64,000 nt of DNA from Mesorhizobium sp. Root157. GTDB taxonomy: Bacteria > Pseudomonadota > Alphaproteobacteria > Rhizobiales > Rhizobiaceae. The stretch spans positions 1 through 64,000 of the forward strand of contig NZ_LMGJ01000003.1 of NCBI RefSeq assembly GCF_001427385.1. Direction: 5' to 3'. The position numbers and the translations under genes are program-made. Of this stretch, positions 1 to 7,698 are shown one piece after another. The number at the start of each line of letters is the position of its first letter. The stretch's first letter is position 1. The notes below the pieces were generated by a model, which saw nothing but the letters and a program-made list of their open reading frames with translations, ran no database searches and was not told the DNA's origin.

Positions 1-560
1 CCCAAAGGGATCAGCCTAGCCACTGGACGGTTTTTACTCCGCCCGCACCAGCATTATGCCGGCGCTCCATGGCCTAATTTGTCACCGCCGCGCACAAACC
101 ATTCCTTACCTGATTGAGATATGCATATGCGAGCCAAGAGAACCGTGCTCCACACAACAACTAGCGAGATAGTTGTTAGAATTTCTGACATTCCTTCCCC
201 CGGGTGCCAACAGAATGTGTGTGCTCTAAACCCAACGCTCCTGTTTAACAAGAATGAATAGGCCTCGACCGACCACGGAGTTACCTTCGCGAATCTCATC
301 GCCATATAGTTAAAGCCAAGGCGTGGCATGCACCTGTCAATCGAGTCACGGTGCACCCGGCTGCGTCCGGTGTATCCCAACCATATCTGACCCTACGACT
401 TGGCGGGCGTCGACAACGGCCTCAAAAATTCCACTACGTAGGCTCGACTGCGATGCCGCCGGACTAAATGAGGACTTTTCCAGCCTTCACAATTAAGGTG
501 ACAGCCGATGACCTGAGACCCAGATCTCCTCCGGTTTGGGAGAGAGTCCTAGGTTTTGAT
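1..560. other. Gene-poor left edge, no supported gene
   Basis: No recognisable gene, RNA or repeat is visible between the window edge and the insertion sequence. The only ORF over 100 codons (54-380, minus) matches no family I know, has one weakly hydrophobic stretch and no convincing ribosome binding site, so I do not call it. The stretch may be decayed or intergenic DNA beside the transposon. Confidence 0.5.
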
Positions 561-1796
561 TGACGTGCTCCCCGATTTTGGACCGCCCGGCTGGGGGAAT
601 TTCCCGGGGGTAGCACTCACGGCGGACCGGATGCGCCGGAGGCATTCATGAGCGATATCGGCGGCTTGTTACCGATGGCGCTGTGAGGACGAACCTCGTT
701 GTAGTCTCGACGCCATTCCTCCATTTTCTGACGGGCGTCGTCAAGGGTCAGGAACCAGTGCTGGTTCAGGCACTCGGCGCGGAACTTGCCGTTGAACGAC
801 TCGATATACGCATTGTCCGTGGGCTTGCCGGGCCGTGAGAAGTCCAGGATCACGTCTCGCTGATAAGCCCACAGATCGAGGTCTCTGGAGATGAATTCGC
901 TTCCATTGTCCACCCTGATCGTCTTGGGATAGCCAACCTCCCGGCAGACCCGCTCGAGCGTCTGCACAACGTCTTCACCCCGGTAGCTGAATCGCGGATC
1001 CGTCGCCGGCGCATAGCGGGAATGGGTGTCGACGATGGTCAGGATGCGCAGCTTCCGGCCGGTGGCCAACTGGTCATGCACAAAGTCCATCGCCCAGACC
1101 TGGTTGGAGTGGGTGGCATCGGTTCTATCCTCCCGCAGCTTGGCCTTTACACGCCGCTTAGGCGTCTTGTTGCGCAGTTGCAGCCCCAACTCGTTGTAAA
1201 GCCTACGAGTTCGCTTCATGTTGATTGGCCATCCTTCGCGCAAAAGCAGGACATGCACCCGCCGGTAGCCGTAGCGAACCCGCGTCTCGCAGATCTGCTT
1301 GATCCGATGCTTGAGATCGGCCTGCTCACCGCGCTTCGACTTGTAGGTGTAAAGGGACCGGTCGATCCGCAAGGCATTGCAGGCTTTGCGGATCGAGACC
1401 TTCCAGACGTCCCTTAACTCATCGACAAGCTGGCGCCGGCGGGCAGGCCTCAGAGCTTTTTTGCCAAGACGTCCTGCAGCATCGCCTTGTCCAGCGACAG
1501 ATCCGCGACGATGCGTTTGAGCTTGGCGTTCTCTTCCTCGAGCTGCCGCAGCCGCTTCACCTCGGACGGCATCAGACCAGCGTAGCGCTTGCGCCAGTTG
1601 TAGAACGTCGCCTCGGATATCCCGATCTTCCGGCACACCTCGCCGATCGCCGTTCCGTCCTCAGCCTGCTTCAAAACAAAGGCGATCTGCGCCTCCGAAA
1701 ACTTCGATGCCTTCATCGGATTCTCCATATCCCGGTCGAGGGATCATAACTGGAAAATCCCAGCCCAAAACGGTCCGAATTACTGGGAGCACGTCA
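561..1796 (-). mobile_element. Complete IS3-family insertion sequence (IS407-group-like), 1236 bp
   Basis: Both ends read TGACGTGCTCCC inward (561-572, and the reverse complement at 1785-1796). The match continues imperfectly through shared GGACCG and GGCTGGG blocks, giving inverted repeats of about 45 bp. Inside are overlapping orfA and orfB reading frames on the minus strand. The outer flanks are TGAT (557-560) and TCAT (1797-1800), a three-of-four match that may be a degraded 4-bp target duplication, the size usual for the IS407 group. I see no internal stop or deletion, so the element may still be active. No second copy lies in the window. Confidence 0.9.
617..1728 (-). CDS. IS3-family transposase OrfAB, made by programmed -1 frameshift
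   Basis: OrfA (1450-1728, 92 aa) has an N-terminal helix-turn-helix (KIGISEATFYNWRKRY) and a leucine-zipper-like tail; it binds the IS ends. OrfB (stop at 617) is the DDE integrase: D in VWAMDFVHD, D in RVDNGSEF, E in NAYIESFNGKFRAE. OrfA ends GCA-AAA-AAG-CTC-TGA, so the slippery A6G run (forward-strand Ts 1457-1462) lets ribosomes slip -1 and read on as KALRPARRRQ in the OrfB frame, the standard IS3 way to make the full transposase. OrfB alone has an open upstream extension to 1636 but no convincing start. Seen: motifs, slippery site and frame continuity. Inferred: activity. Confidence 0.9.
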
Positions 1797-1830
1797 TCAT
1801 TTCTGGCCTCATCGTGCGAGCGTCGATAGG

Positions 1831-2049
1831 CTACAAAAATTCAAATCGCGCCTCACGGACAAAGTCCGGGAAATTCACTCGCCATCCGGGAAGATTATAA
1901 CCAGCGTGAGCGTAAAGATAAGCCATGCGGCCAAATTCGCGCTTCGCCACCTGGCCAGCTTCCGCTATGCACCAGACGATCATTTCATGCTCTGCTGGTC
2001 GGTCGTAACAGCCTTCACGCCATATCGGGGAAATCCAGACGTTCGCCAA
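1831..2049 (-). CDS. Small hypothetical protein, unrecognised
   Basis: A 72-codon ORF with a TTG start directly after an in-frame TAA. The product is rich in Trp, Tyr and Phe (ends VREARFEFL) with no signal peptide, membrane segment or motif I recognise. Its composition looks more protein-like than its neighbours, but it overlaps the start of the plus-strand ORF at 1906, so at most one of the two is probably fully real. It lies 35 bp from the IS end and could be a gene remnant. Confidence 0.25.
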   Translation of the reverse strand: MANVWISPIWREGCYDRPAEHEMIVWCIAEAGQVAKREFGRMAYLYAHAGYNLPGWRVNFPDFVREARFEFL

Positions 2050-2277
2050 TTAATGCCTCACATTGAACGGAAAGCGCCCTCCGATGCCGAGCGCGAAAGG
2101 AACCGCCTTTCCGCGCCGTCCGTCCGGCAGGGCCGGCAGAGAAGGGCCGTTCACATGCTGACAATCCCCAAGGGTTTCCGGGTCAATAGTGTGGTTATCG
2201 ATCCGGCAGATCGGCCTGCGCGAATTGCCTTTGTTGAGAAAGTCATCGCCAAAATGAGAGAGAGGATGACCCCATGA
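1906..2277 (+). CDS. Small hypothetical protein, unrecognised
   Basis: A 123-codon ORF from GTG at 1906; an in-frame ATG at 2053 would give a 74-aa basic protein and avoid the overlap with the minus-strand ORF. The C-terminal part looks like an amphipathic helix (KVIAKMRERMTP). Its stop overlaps the start of the next ORF by ATGA (2274-2277), suggesting translational coupling and supporting a real two-gene unit. No family recognised. Confidence 0.35.
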   Translation: MSVKISHAAKFALRHLASFRYAPDDHFMLCWSVVTAFTPYRGNPDVRQLMPHIERKAPSDAERERNRLSAPSVRQGRQRRAVHMLTIPKGFRVNSVVIDPADRPARIAFVEKVIAKMRERMTP

Positions 2278-2489
2278 TGAATATCGTAGTGGCTTTGGTT
2301 TTGGCGTGGGTGTCGGGAGGATTGTTTTTTATTCGAAGCGCGACAACTGCCGCACCAAACTCCAACTCCGACGCGTTCCTATCGGGACTTCGACGGGCCG
2401 AGCCTGCCGCCGTGGTGGCTTTGGTATTCTTCATGGCGGTCTGGCCGGCGGTGTGGATCGGCGCGCATGTCAGAAAACTAGTAGGCTAA
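2274..2489 (+). CDS. Small membrane protein with two predicted TM segments
   Basis: A 71-aa ORF starting in the ATGA overlap with the preceding ORF. Two hydrophobic stretches are visible, about residues 4-21 (IVVALVLAWVSGGLFFI) and 46-63 (AAVVALVFFMAVWPAVWI), joined by a short polar loop; it ends with the basic residues HVRKLVG. The coupling and the clean two-helix pattern favour a real inner-membrane protein. No family or function recognised. Confidence 0.4.
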   Translation: MMNIVVALVLAWVSGGLFFIRSATTAAPNSNSDAFLSGLRRAEPAAVVALVFFMAVWPAVWIGAHVRKLVG

Positions 2490-2548
2490 CCGGGGAAAAT
2501 TGAACCCGGTTGCAACGAAATCGACAAAATTATCAATAAAATCAATGC

Positions 2549-2797
2549 TTGGCTGCTTTGAGCAGAGCTGACAACTACGATCTTACATTGGACAGGCTCA
2601 AAGCGGCCAGTGCGACCGTGGCCCATCTTGTAGTCGAAGACGAGGTGTATGCGCCGATATTTGCTAGGCTCGATTCGGAGATAACTGCCGAAGAGGCGAG
2701 GGCCGATGTTGTCGCCCACGCCCGTGCAATTGTTGCAAGACTTTTTCAGATCAGTGGGATTTGTAATTCCAACACCGGTTCCAACTTTCGGCTATAA
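2549..2797 (+). CDS. Small hypothetical protein, possibly helical
   Basis: An 82-codon ORF from TTG at 2549, just after an in-frame stop. The first 65 residues look coding and helical (LVVEDEVYAPIFARLDSE, then VVAHARAIVARLF), resembling small helical ORFs often found in rhizobial accessory DNA. The last 15 residues look non-coding, so the true C-terminus may be lost by frameshift. From 2798 to 3085 nothing is supported. Confidence 0.35.
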   Translation: MAALSRADNYDLTLDRLKAASATVAHLVVEDEVYAPIFARLDSEITAEEARADVVAHARAIVARLFQISGICNSNTGSNFRL

Positions 2798-3085
2798 ATC
2801 ATTGTTTTCATTAAATTATTATGTATGAAGTTGGTTCCCCGTCGTCCGCACCATTGCCAATCAGGCAATATGGTGGAGACGCAAGGCAGCCGGCACAAGA
2901 CCCCTTTGGCGTTAGCCCTTTACCCTTGCGCCGAGCATGCCCTGCGCCCCCGGCATGTTTTGCCAGAATCTGGATCGCGGCGCCACCTAAACGCATTCTT
3001 AATCTTAGCCGCTAACGTTAATATTACCGGCGCGCGAGGGCGTGTTTCTTCCAATTGGCGAAGAATCCGCAAGATGGGTGCATGG

Positions 3086-4594
3086 TCAATCGTCCTCGAC
3101 GAAGACCTCTTCGCGCTTTTTCTGGATGCTGGGCAGGAACACGACCACCAGCACGGCAACCGATATTGCCAGCAGGATCGCGCTGATCGGGCGCGTGACA
3201 AACGTTGTCGCGTCGCCGCGCGCCAGGATCATCGCCCGGCGCAGGTTTTCCTCCAGCAATGGCCCAAGCACGAAGCCGAGCAACAACGGTGCCGGTTCGC
3301 AGCGCAGCTTGAGCAGCACGTAGCCGAGCAGGCCGAAGAAGGCGACGGCATAGAGGTCGAAGACGTTGGAATTCACGCTGTAGACGCCGATCGAGCAGAA
3401 CGCCATGATGATGGGAAAGAGCACGTAGTAGGGGATCGTCAGCAGCTTAACCCACAGGCCGATAAGAGGCAGGTTGAGCACGATCAGCATCAAATTGCCG
3501 ATCCACATCGATGCGATGATACCCCAGAACAGGGCGGGCTGCTCGGTGGCCACATTGGGGCCGGGGACGATACCCTGGATGATCATCGCGCCGATCATCA
3601 GGGCCATCACCGGGTTGGCCGGGATGCCCAGCGTCAGCATGGGAATGAAGGAGGTCTGGGCGCCGGCGTTGTTGGCTGATTCAGGACCGGCAACACCTTC
3701 GATGGCACCTCGGCCAAATTCCTCGGGGTGTTTCGAAACGCGCTTCTCGACGGTATAGGAAGCAAACGAGGCCAGGATTGCGCCGCCGCCGGGCAATATG
3801 CCCAGCGCCGAGCCAATCGCCGTGCCGCGGATGATCGGGCCTATCATGCGCCGGACATCGTCGCGTGACGGCAACAGGCCGCTGACCTTGGCCATCAGGA
3901 CGTCGCGGCCCTTTTCGTTCTCAAGGTTTCGCAGGATCTCGGCGATGCCGAATACACCGACTGCGACGGCGACGAAATTCAGGCCGTCGGAATACTCGCG
4001 GATGCCGAGCGTGAAGCGCGGTGTTCCGGAATAAATGTCGGTCCCGACCAGGCCGAGCAGCAGGCCGAGGACGACCATGCCTAGGGCCTTGATGATCGAA
4101 CCATGCGCCAGCGCGATAGACGACACAAGGCCGACGACCATGAGCGAGAAATACTCTGCCGCGCCGAACTTGAGCGCGATTACCGTCAGTGGCGGTGCGA
4201 AAAGCGCGACCAGGAAGGTCGACACCGTGCCTGCGAAGAACGAGCCGATGGCGGCAATCGCCAGAGCAGCACCAGCGCGGCCATTGCGGGCCATCTGGTA
4301 GCCATCGATGGCAGTGACCGCCGATGACGATTCGCCCGGCATGTTGATGAGGATCGCGGTGGTCGACCCGCCATACTGAGCGCCGTAATAGATGCCCGAA
4401 AGCATGATCAGTGCCGACACCGGGTCGCCGATCTGGAAAGTGATCGGCAAAAGCATGGCGATCGTGGCGGTGGCGCCGATGCCGGGAAGTACCCCGATCA
4501 GCGTGCCAAGTATCACCCCGATCAGGCAGAACAGGATATTCCAAAGGGTTGAAGCGGTGGCGAACCCGAGCGCCAGATTGTTTAACAGATCCAT
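3086..4594 (-). CDS. tctA: Tripartite tricarboxylate transporter, large membrane subunit TctA
   Basis: The main permease subunit (PF01970) of a TTT secondary transporter, which takes up carboxylates delivered by a periplasmic binding protein, using an ion gradient. The 502-aa length is normal for TctA. The N-terminal hallmark GVLPGIGATATIAMLLP and about a dozen hydrophobic segments are visible. I chose ATG 4594 (MDLLNNLALG): the ORF reaches 4675, but those extra 27 residues overlap tctB and look non-coding. It starts 10 bp after the tctB stop, so the two are co-transcribed. The substrate cannot be read from sequence; the nearby DctB/DctD-like pair suggests a C4/C6 organic acid. Confidence 0.93.
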   Translation of the reverse strand: MDLLNNLALGFATASTLWNILFCLIGVILGTLIGVLPGIGATATIAMLLPITFQIGDPVSALIMLSGIYYGAQYGGSTTAILINMPGESSSAVTAIDGYQMARNGRAGAALAIAAIGSFFAGTVSTFLVALFAPPLTVIALKFGAAEYFSLMVVGLVSSIALAHGSIIKALGMVVLGLLLGLVGTDIYSGTPRFTLGIREYSDGLNFVAVAVGVFGIAEILRNLENEKGRDVLMAKVSGLLPSRDDVRRMIGPIIRGTAIGSALGILPGGGAILASFASYTVEKRVSKHPEEFGRGAIEGVAGPESANNAGAQTSFIPMLTLGIPANPVMALMIGAMIIQGIVPGPNVATEQPALFWGIIASMWIGNLMLIVLNLPLIGLWVKLLTIPYYVLFPIIMAFCSIGVYSVNSNVFDLYAVAFFGLLGYVLLKLRCEPAPLLLGFVLGPLLEENLRRAMILARGDATTFVTRPISAILLAISVAVLVVVFLPSIQKKREEVFVEDD

Positions 4595-4604
4595 CGGTTT
4601 GCCC

Positions 4605-5066
4605 TTAGAATCTCGTCCATGGGCCAAACCGCTGGAACGGCAGTCCGAGGGCGTAGCTGAAAACGACGACTGCAAAGAGGGTCAACCCGGCCGAGAGCAG
4701 CAACGCGGTCAGCGGCTTCATTCTCTGGCTGGCGAAACCCGCGATCAGGCCCGTCAGGAAGATCGACGGCACGAAGCCCAATCCGCGCACGGTAAGGCCG
4801 AAGAAGATCGGCGCAGGCAATATAAGGAAAATGCCGCGCCAGGCGATGTGTCCGATAGGTTCGCTTTCCGTCTTGATGGCGCTGAGAAAGACGATCACGC
4901 CGAGCAGGATCAGCAGGATCGCAAGGAGAAGCGGGAAATAGCCCGGCCCCATGCGGACCGCCGTGCCAAGGTCGAGACCGAGCGACTGGGCGGCAAAGAA
5001 AATGCCGAGCCCGATGAAGAACGCCGCACACAGCCCGTTGGTCTTGTCGATGGAGAAGGACTTCAT
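4605..5066 (-). CDS. tctB: Tripartite tricarboxylate transporter, small membrane subunit TctB
   Basis: A 153-aa protein of the TctB/DUF1468 family (PF07331) with about four hydrophobic helices, for example FPLLLAILLILLGVIVFLSA. It pairs with TctA in the inner membrane. It lies between tctC and tctA in the usual C-B-A order. An 11-bp-stem hairpin sits in the 84-bp gap behind tctC (5116-5142). Confidence 0.9.
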   Translation of the reverse strand: MKSFSIDKTNGLCAAFFIGLGIFFAAQSLGLDLGTAVRMGPGYFPLLLAILLILLGVIVFLSAIKTESEPIGHIAWRGIFLILPAPIFFGLTVRGLGFVPSIFLTGLIAGFASQRMKPLTALLLSAGLTLFAVVVFSYALGLPFQRFGPWTRF

Positions 5067-5115
5067 GACAGTTCCCGTGCACCAAGTGACTTAAGGCTTT
5101 GAATTCACGGTGGCG

Positions 5116-5142
5116 GCGGAAGGCTCGCTCGGAGCCTTCCGC
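5116..5142 (-). promoter_or_regulatory. Intercistronic hairpin between tctC and tctB
   Basis: GCGGAAGGCTC and its exact reverse complement flank a 5-nt loop (5116-5126 and 5132-5142), beginning 8 nt past the tctC stop. No T-run follows on the minus strand, so it is probably not a full terminator. Such hairpins commonly protect the upstream message and let the binding protein be made in excess over the membrane subunits (inference). Confidence 0.75.
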
Positions 5143-5150
5143 CTGGACCA

Positions 5151-6128
5151 TTAGTCCGCGTATTGGCCAGCGGCCTCGATCACCGGCTTCCAGCGGGCGA
5201 TCTCGCTCTCTACCTTCGCCTTGAGCGCTGCCGGCGTCGCATCTTCCTGTGAGGACGGTGCGGTGCCCAGTTCTGCAAAGCGCGCAGCGACGTTTTCGTC
5301 CTTCAACGCGAGTTGAAGCGACTTGGAAAGCCGGTCGACGATCTCGGCAGGGGTGCCTTTCGGAGCATAAAGGCCGTGCCAGATGGAAACTTCCATGCCG
5401 TCGACGCCGGCTTCCTTGGTGGTCGGAACATCCGGCAGGACGTCGAGCCGTTGCGGCGCGGTGACGGCATAGGCCTTGATGGTGCCAGCCTTGATCTGCT
5501 TGGTCGTATTGGTCGTCTGGTCGCACATGATGTCGACCTGGCTACCGAGCAAGTCGGTCATCGCCGGACCGGTTCCCTTGTAGGGCACCGTGACCAGAGG
5601 TGTGTCGATCGCGCTCATGAACAGCATGCCGCAAAGGTGGGATGCCGCACCAATGCCGGCATTGGCCACAGTCACGGTATCCTTGTTGGCCTTCGCATAT
5701 TCCACCAAGGACTTGAAATCAGTCGGTTCGAGATCCTTGCGGGCAACGATCGTCATCGGCACTTCGGTGACGAGGCCGATATATTCGAAAGCGTTCAGCG
5801 TGTCATACGGCAGTTTGCGGTAGAGCGTAGCACTGGTCGCCATGCCGATGTGGTGGAGAAGCAGCGTGTAGCCGTCAGGGTCGGCCTGGGCCACGCGCCC
5901 GGCACCCAGCGTACCGCCGGCACCGCCGACATTCTCGACCAGCACCTGCTGGCCAAGGTCTTTCGACATGGCTTCGGCGACAAGACGGGTGACCGTATCG
6001 GTCGGACCACCGGCCGAGAACGGCACGACAACTGTGATCGAGCGCTCAGGGTAGGTTTGGGCACCAGCGAAAGATGTGCTGAACGAAAGGGCGGCGACCG
6101 CGCCAAGCGCGGCAATAAGCTTCTTCAT
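5151..6128 (-). CDS. tctC: TctC/Bug-family periplasmic solute-binding protein
   Basis: A 325-aa binding protein (PF03401) that captures a carboxylate in the periplasm and passes it to TctAB. I chose ATG 6128, which gives a clean signal peptide (MKKLIAALGAVAALSFSTSF, cleavage near AGA-QT) and has an AGGAT ribosome binding site; the ORF upstream to 6329 runs through the promoter region and is not coding. Family landmarks include YPERSITVVVPFSAGGPTD at the mature N-terminus and a later VPYKGTGPA. It is first in the tctCBA operon. Confidence 0.93.
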   Translation of the reverse strand: MKKLIAALGAVAALSFSTSFAGAQTYPERSITVVVPFSAGGPTDTVTRLVAEAMSKDLGQQVLVENVGGAGGTLGAGRVAQADPDGYTLLLHHIGMATSATLYRKLPYDTLNAFEYIGLVTEVPMTIVARKDLEPTDFKSLVEYAKANKDTVTVANAGIGAASHLCGMLFMSAIDTPLVTVPYKGTGPAMTDLLGSQVDIMCDQTTNTTKQIKAGTIKAYAVTAPQRLDVLPDVPTTKEAGVDGMEVSIWHGLYAPKGTPAEIVDRLSKSLQLALKDENVAARFAELGTAPSSQEDATPAALKAKVESEIARWKPVIEAAGQYAD

Positions 6129-6213
6129 CGAGATCCTCCCAGGACTTTCAATTGCCATCCGGGGCGAACGGACTACTTCATCCCCAATGGTTGGGCACAT
6201 TAAGCGAAGCTGA

Positions 6214-6243
6214 ATTATACCGCTGCAAACCCAAATTGGCCAA
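6214..6243 (-). promoter_or_regulatory. Sigma-70-like promoter for tctCBA
   Basis: On the minus strand a perfect -10 box TATAAT (forward 6214-6219) lies 18 bp from a -35-like TTGGCC (6238-6243), about 85 bp before the tctC ATG. Checking every GG in this gap for GC ten bases further on found no correctly spaced -24/-12 sigma-54 site. Confidence 0.55.
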
Positions 6244-6309
6244 GAAGGAGCATTTCTCGGGTGTCTTTCGGCGGACATGGGTAGAAAAAGTGACATTCGC
6301 GGCAAATGC

Positions 6310-6331
6310 ATGTGTGAGAATCCACACACAT
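6310..6331. promoter_or_regulatory. 22-bp inverted repeat upstream of tctC, candidate activator site
   Basis: ATGTGTG (6310-6316) and CACACAT (6325-6331) form 7-bp arms around an 8-bp spacer, roughly 105 bp upstream of the -10 box and just past the dctD-like stop. Position and symmetry suit an upstream activator site for the adjacent NtrC-class regulator (inference). Confidence 0.55.
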
Positions 6332-6342
6332 GACGGGGCTCT

Positions 6343-7698
6343 CTAGTCCTGCGGGAGATCGTAGCCGGAGAGGTTCTTGTCGAGGCCGTAACGGCGCATC
6401 TTGTCGTAAAGCGTCTTGCGGGAGATCCCCAGCGATTCGTAAACCGCTTTCAAGCTGCCGCCATGGGCAAGCAGGCTCCCGGAGATGACGCTTTTTTCGA
6501 AATCCGCCACCCTGTCGGCGAGCCCCGATAGTGCGGCGCCGGACAAAGCGTCCTCATTCATCCTCTGATCGATGCCAAGCACATATCTGTCGGCGGCATT
6601 TCGCAGCTCGCGAACGTTTCCCGGCCATTCCTGGCGCGAGACATCGGCGATCACATGCGGCGGGACGTCGATCTCTTCGAGACGATAGCGCGCCGCCGCC
6701 TCACGGACGAGTTGGAGAAAGAGCAGCGGAATGTCTTCGCGCCGGGCTGCCAGGGGAGGCAAGCGCAATGTGACGACGTTGAGCCGATAAAGCAGGTCCG
6801 GACGGAAGCGTCCGGCTGCGACCTCAGCTTGCAGATCCGCCTTGCTGGTGGCCACGAAACGGACATCAAGCGGAATTGATTCATTCGAGCCAAGCCGGGT
6901 GATGACGCGCTCCTGGATAACGCGTAGCAGCTTGATTTGAAGGTCATCCGGCATCATGCCGATCTCGTCGAGCAATATGGTGCCGCCGCGTGCATGCTCG
7001 AATTTTCCGTAACGGGACCGGATGGCGCCCGGAAAGGCGCCGGCCTCATGGCCGAACAATTCGCTTTCGATCAGAGCGGCAGGCAACGCAGCGCAATTGA
7101 TGGCCACGAAAGGTTTGCTGGCGCGCGAACTGATGTCGTGCAGGGCGCGTGCCGCTACCTCCTTGCCCGTTCCGGTGTCGCCGATAATCAAGACATCGGC
7201 GTCGGTTGCGGCAACCGCTCGCAGCCTATAGCGAAGGTCGATTATCGCCTGGGTGCGGCCGGGCAGGCGGGCCTCGATATCGTCGCGCTTGCCAGCAACG
7301 GCGCGCAATAGTCGGTTTTCGAGGATCAGGCTGCGCCAATCGAGTGCGCGCCGCACGACTGCCGCAAGATTCTGCGTGGTAAATGGCTTCTCGATGAAAT
7401 CGTAGGCGCCTTCGCGCATCGCCTTGACGGCAAGCTGGACGTCGCCATGACCCGTCGTGATGATGACCGGGATGTCCGCATCGATTTCGTGGACACGGCC
7501 CATGAACGTCATGCCGTCCATGCCAGGCATGCGGATGTCCGTCACGACGATACCGTTGAGGCCCGGATTGATCAGATCGAGGGTACGTTCGGCGCTGGCC
7601 AGATCGCGCACCTTGAAGCCCGACAGGTCCAGCGATTGTGCGGTTGAACGGCGAAGCTCGTCTTCGTCATCGACCAGCAGGACAAGCGGCTGCTTCAT
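6343..7698 (-). CDS. DctD-like NtrC-class response regulator
   Basis: A 451-aa cytoplasmic transcription activator: receiver domain (about 5-118, phospho-acceptor D54 in VVTDIRMPGMDG, K104), AAA+ domain with Walker A GDTGTGKE (173-180) and Walker B ILLDEIG (241-247), and a Fis-type helix-turn-helix at the end (LGISRKTLYDKMRRYGL). The normal sigma-54 contact loop GAFTGA reads GAFPGA (220-225; the codon is CCG at 7032-7030). It overlaps the sensor gene by ATGA (7695-7698). DctD proteins activate C4-dicarboxylate transport; here tctCBA lies directly downstream, so that operon is the likely target. No dctA is in the window, so I give no symbol. Confidence 0.88.
   Translation of the reverse strand: MKQPLVLLVDDEDELRRSTAQSLDLSGFKVRDLASAERTLDLINPGLNGIVVTDIRMPGMDGMTFMGRVHEIDADIPVIITTGHGDVQLAVKAMREGAYDFIEKPFTTQNLAAVVRRALDWRSLILENRLLRAVAGKRDDIEARLPGRTQAIIDLRYRLRAVAATDADVLIIGDTGTGKEVAARALHDISSRASKPFVAINCAALPAALIESELFGHEAGAFPGAIRSRYGKFEHARGGTILLDEIGMMPDDLQIKLLRVIQERVITRLGSNESIPLDVRFVATSKADLQAEVAAGRFRPDLLYRLNVVTLRLPPLAARREDIPLLFLQLVREAAARYRLEEIDVPPHVIADVSRQEWPGNVRELRNAADRYVLGIDQRMNEDALSGAALSGLADRVADFEKSVISGSLLAHGGSLKAVYESLGISRKTLYDKMRRYGLDKNLSGYDLPQD

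Noticed and set aside
54..380. 108-codon minus-strand ORF at the left edge
   Set aside because: No family match, no clear ribosome binding site, and composition unlike the coding genes here.
2825..3679. 284-codon plus-strand ORF opposite tctA
   Set aside because: Composition (His/Gln/Asp-rich) is typical of antisense to a membrane protein gene; tctA is certain.
6129..6342. Sigma-54 promoter upstream of tctC
   Set aside because: TTGGCC and TTTGCA are present, but GG and GC are 13 bases apart instead of 10, so the site does not fit.
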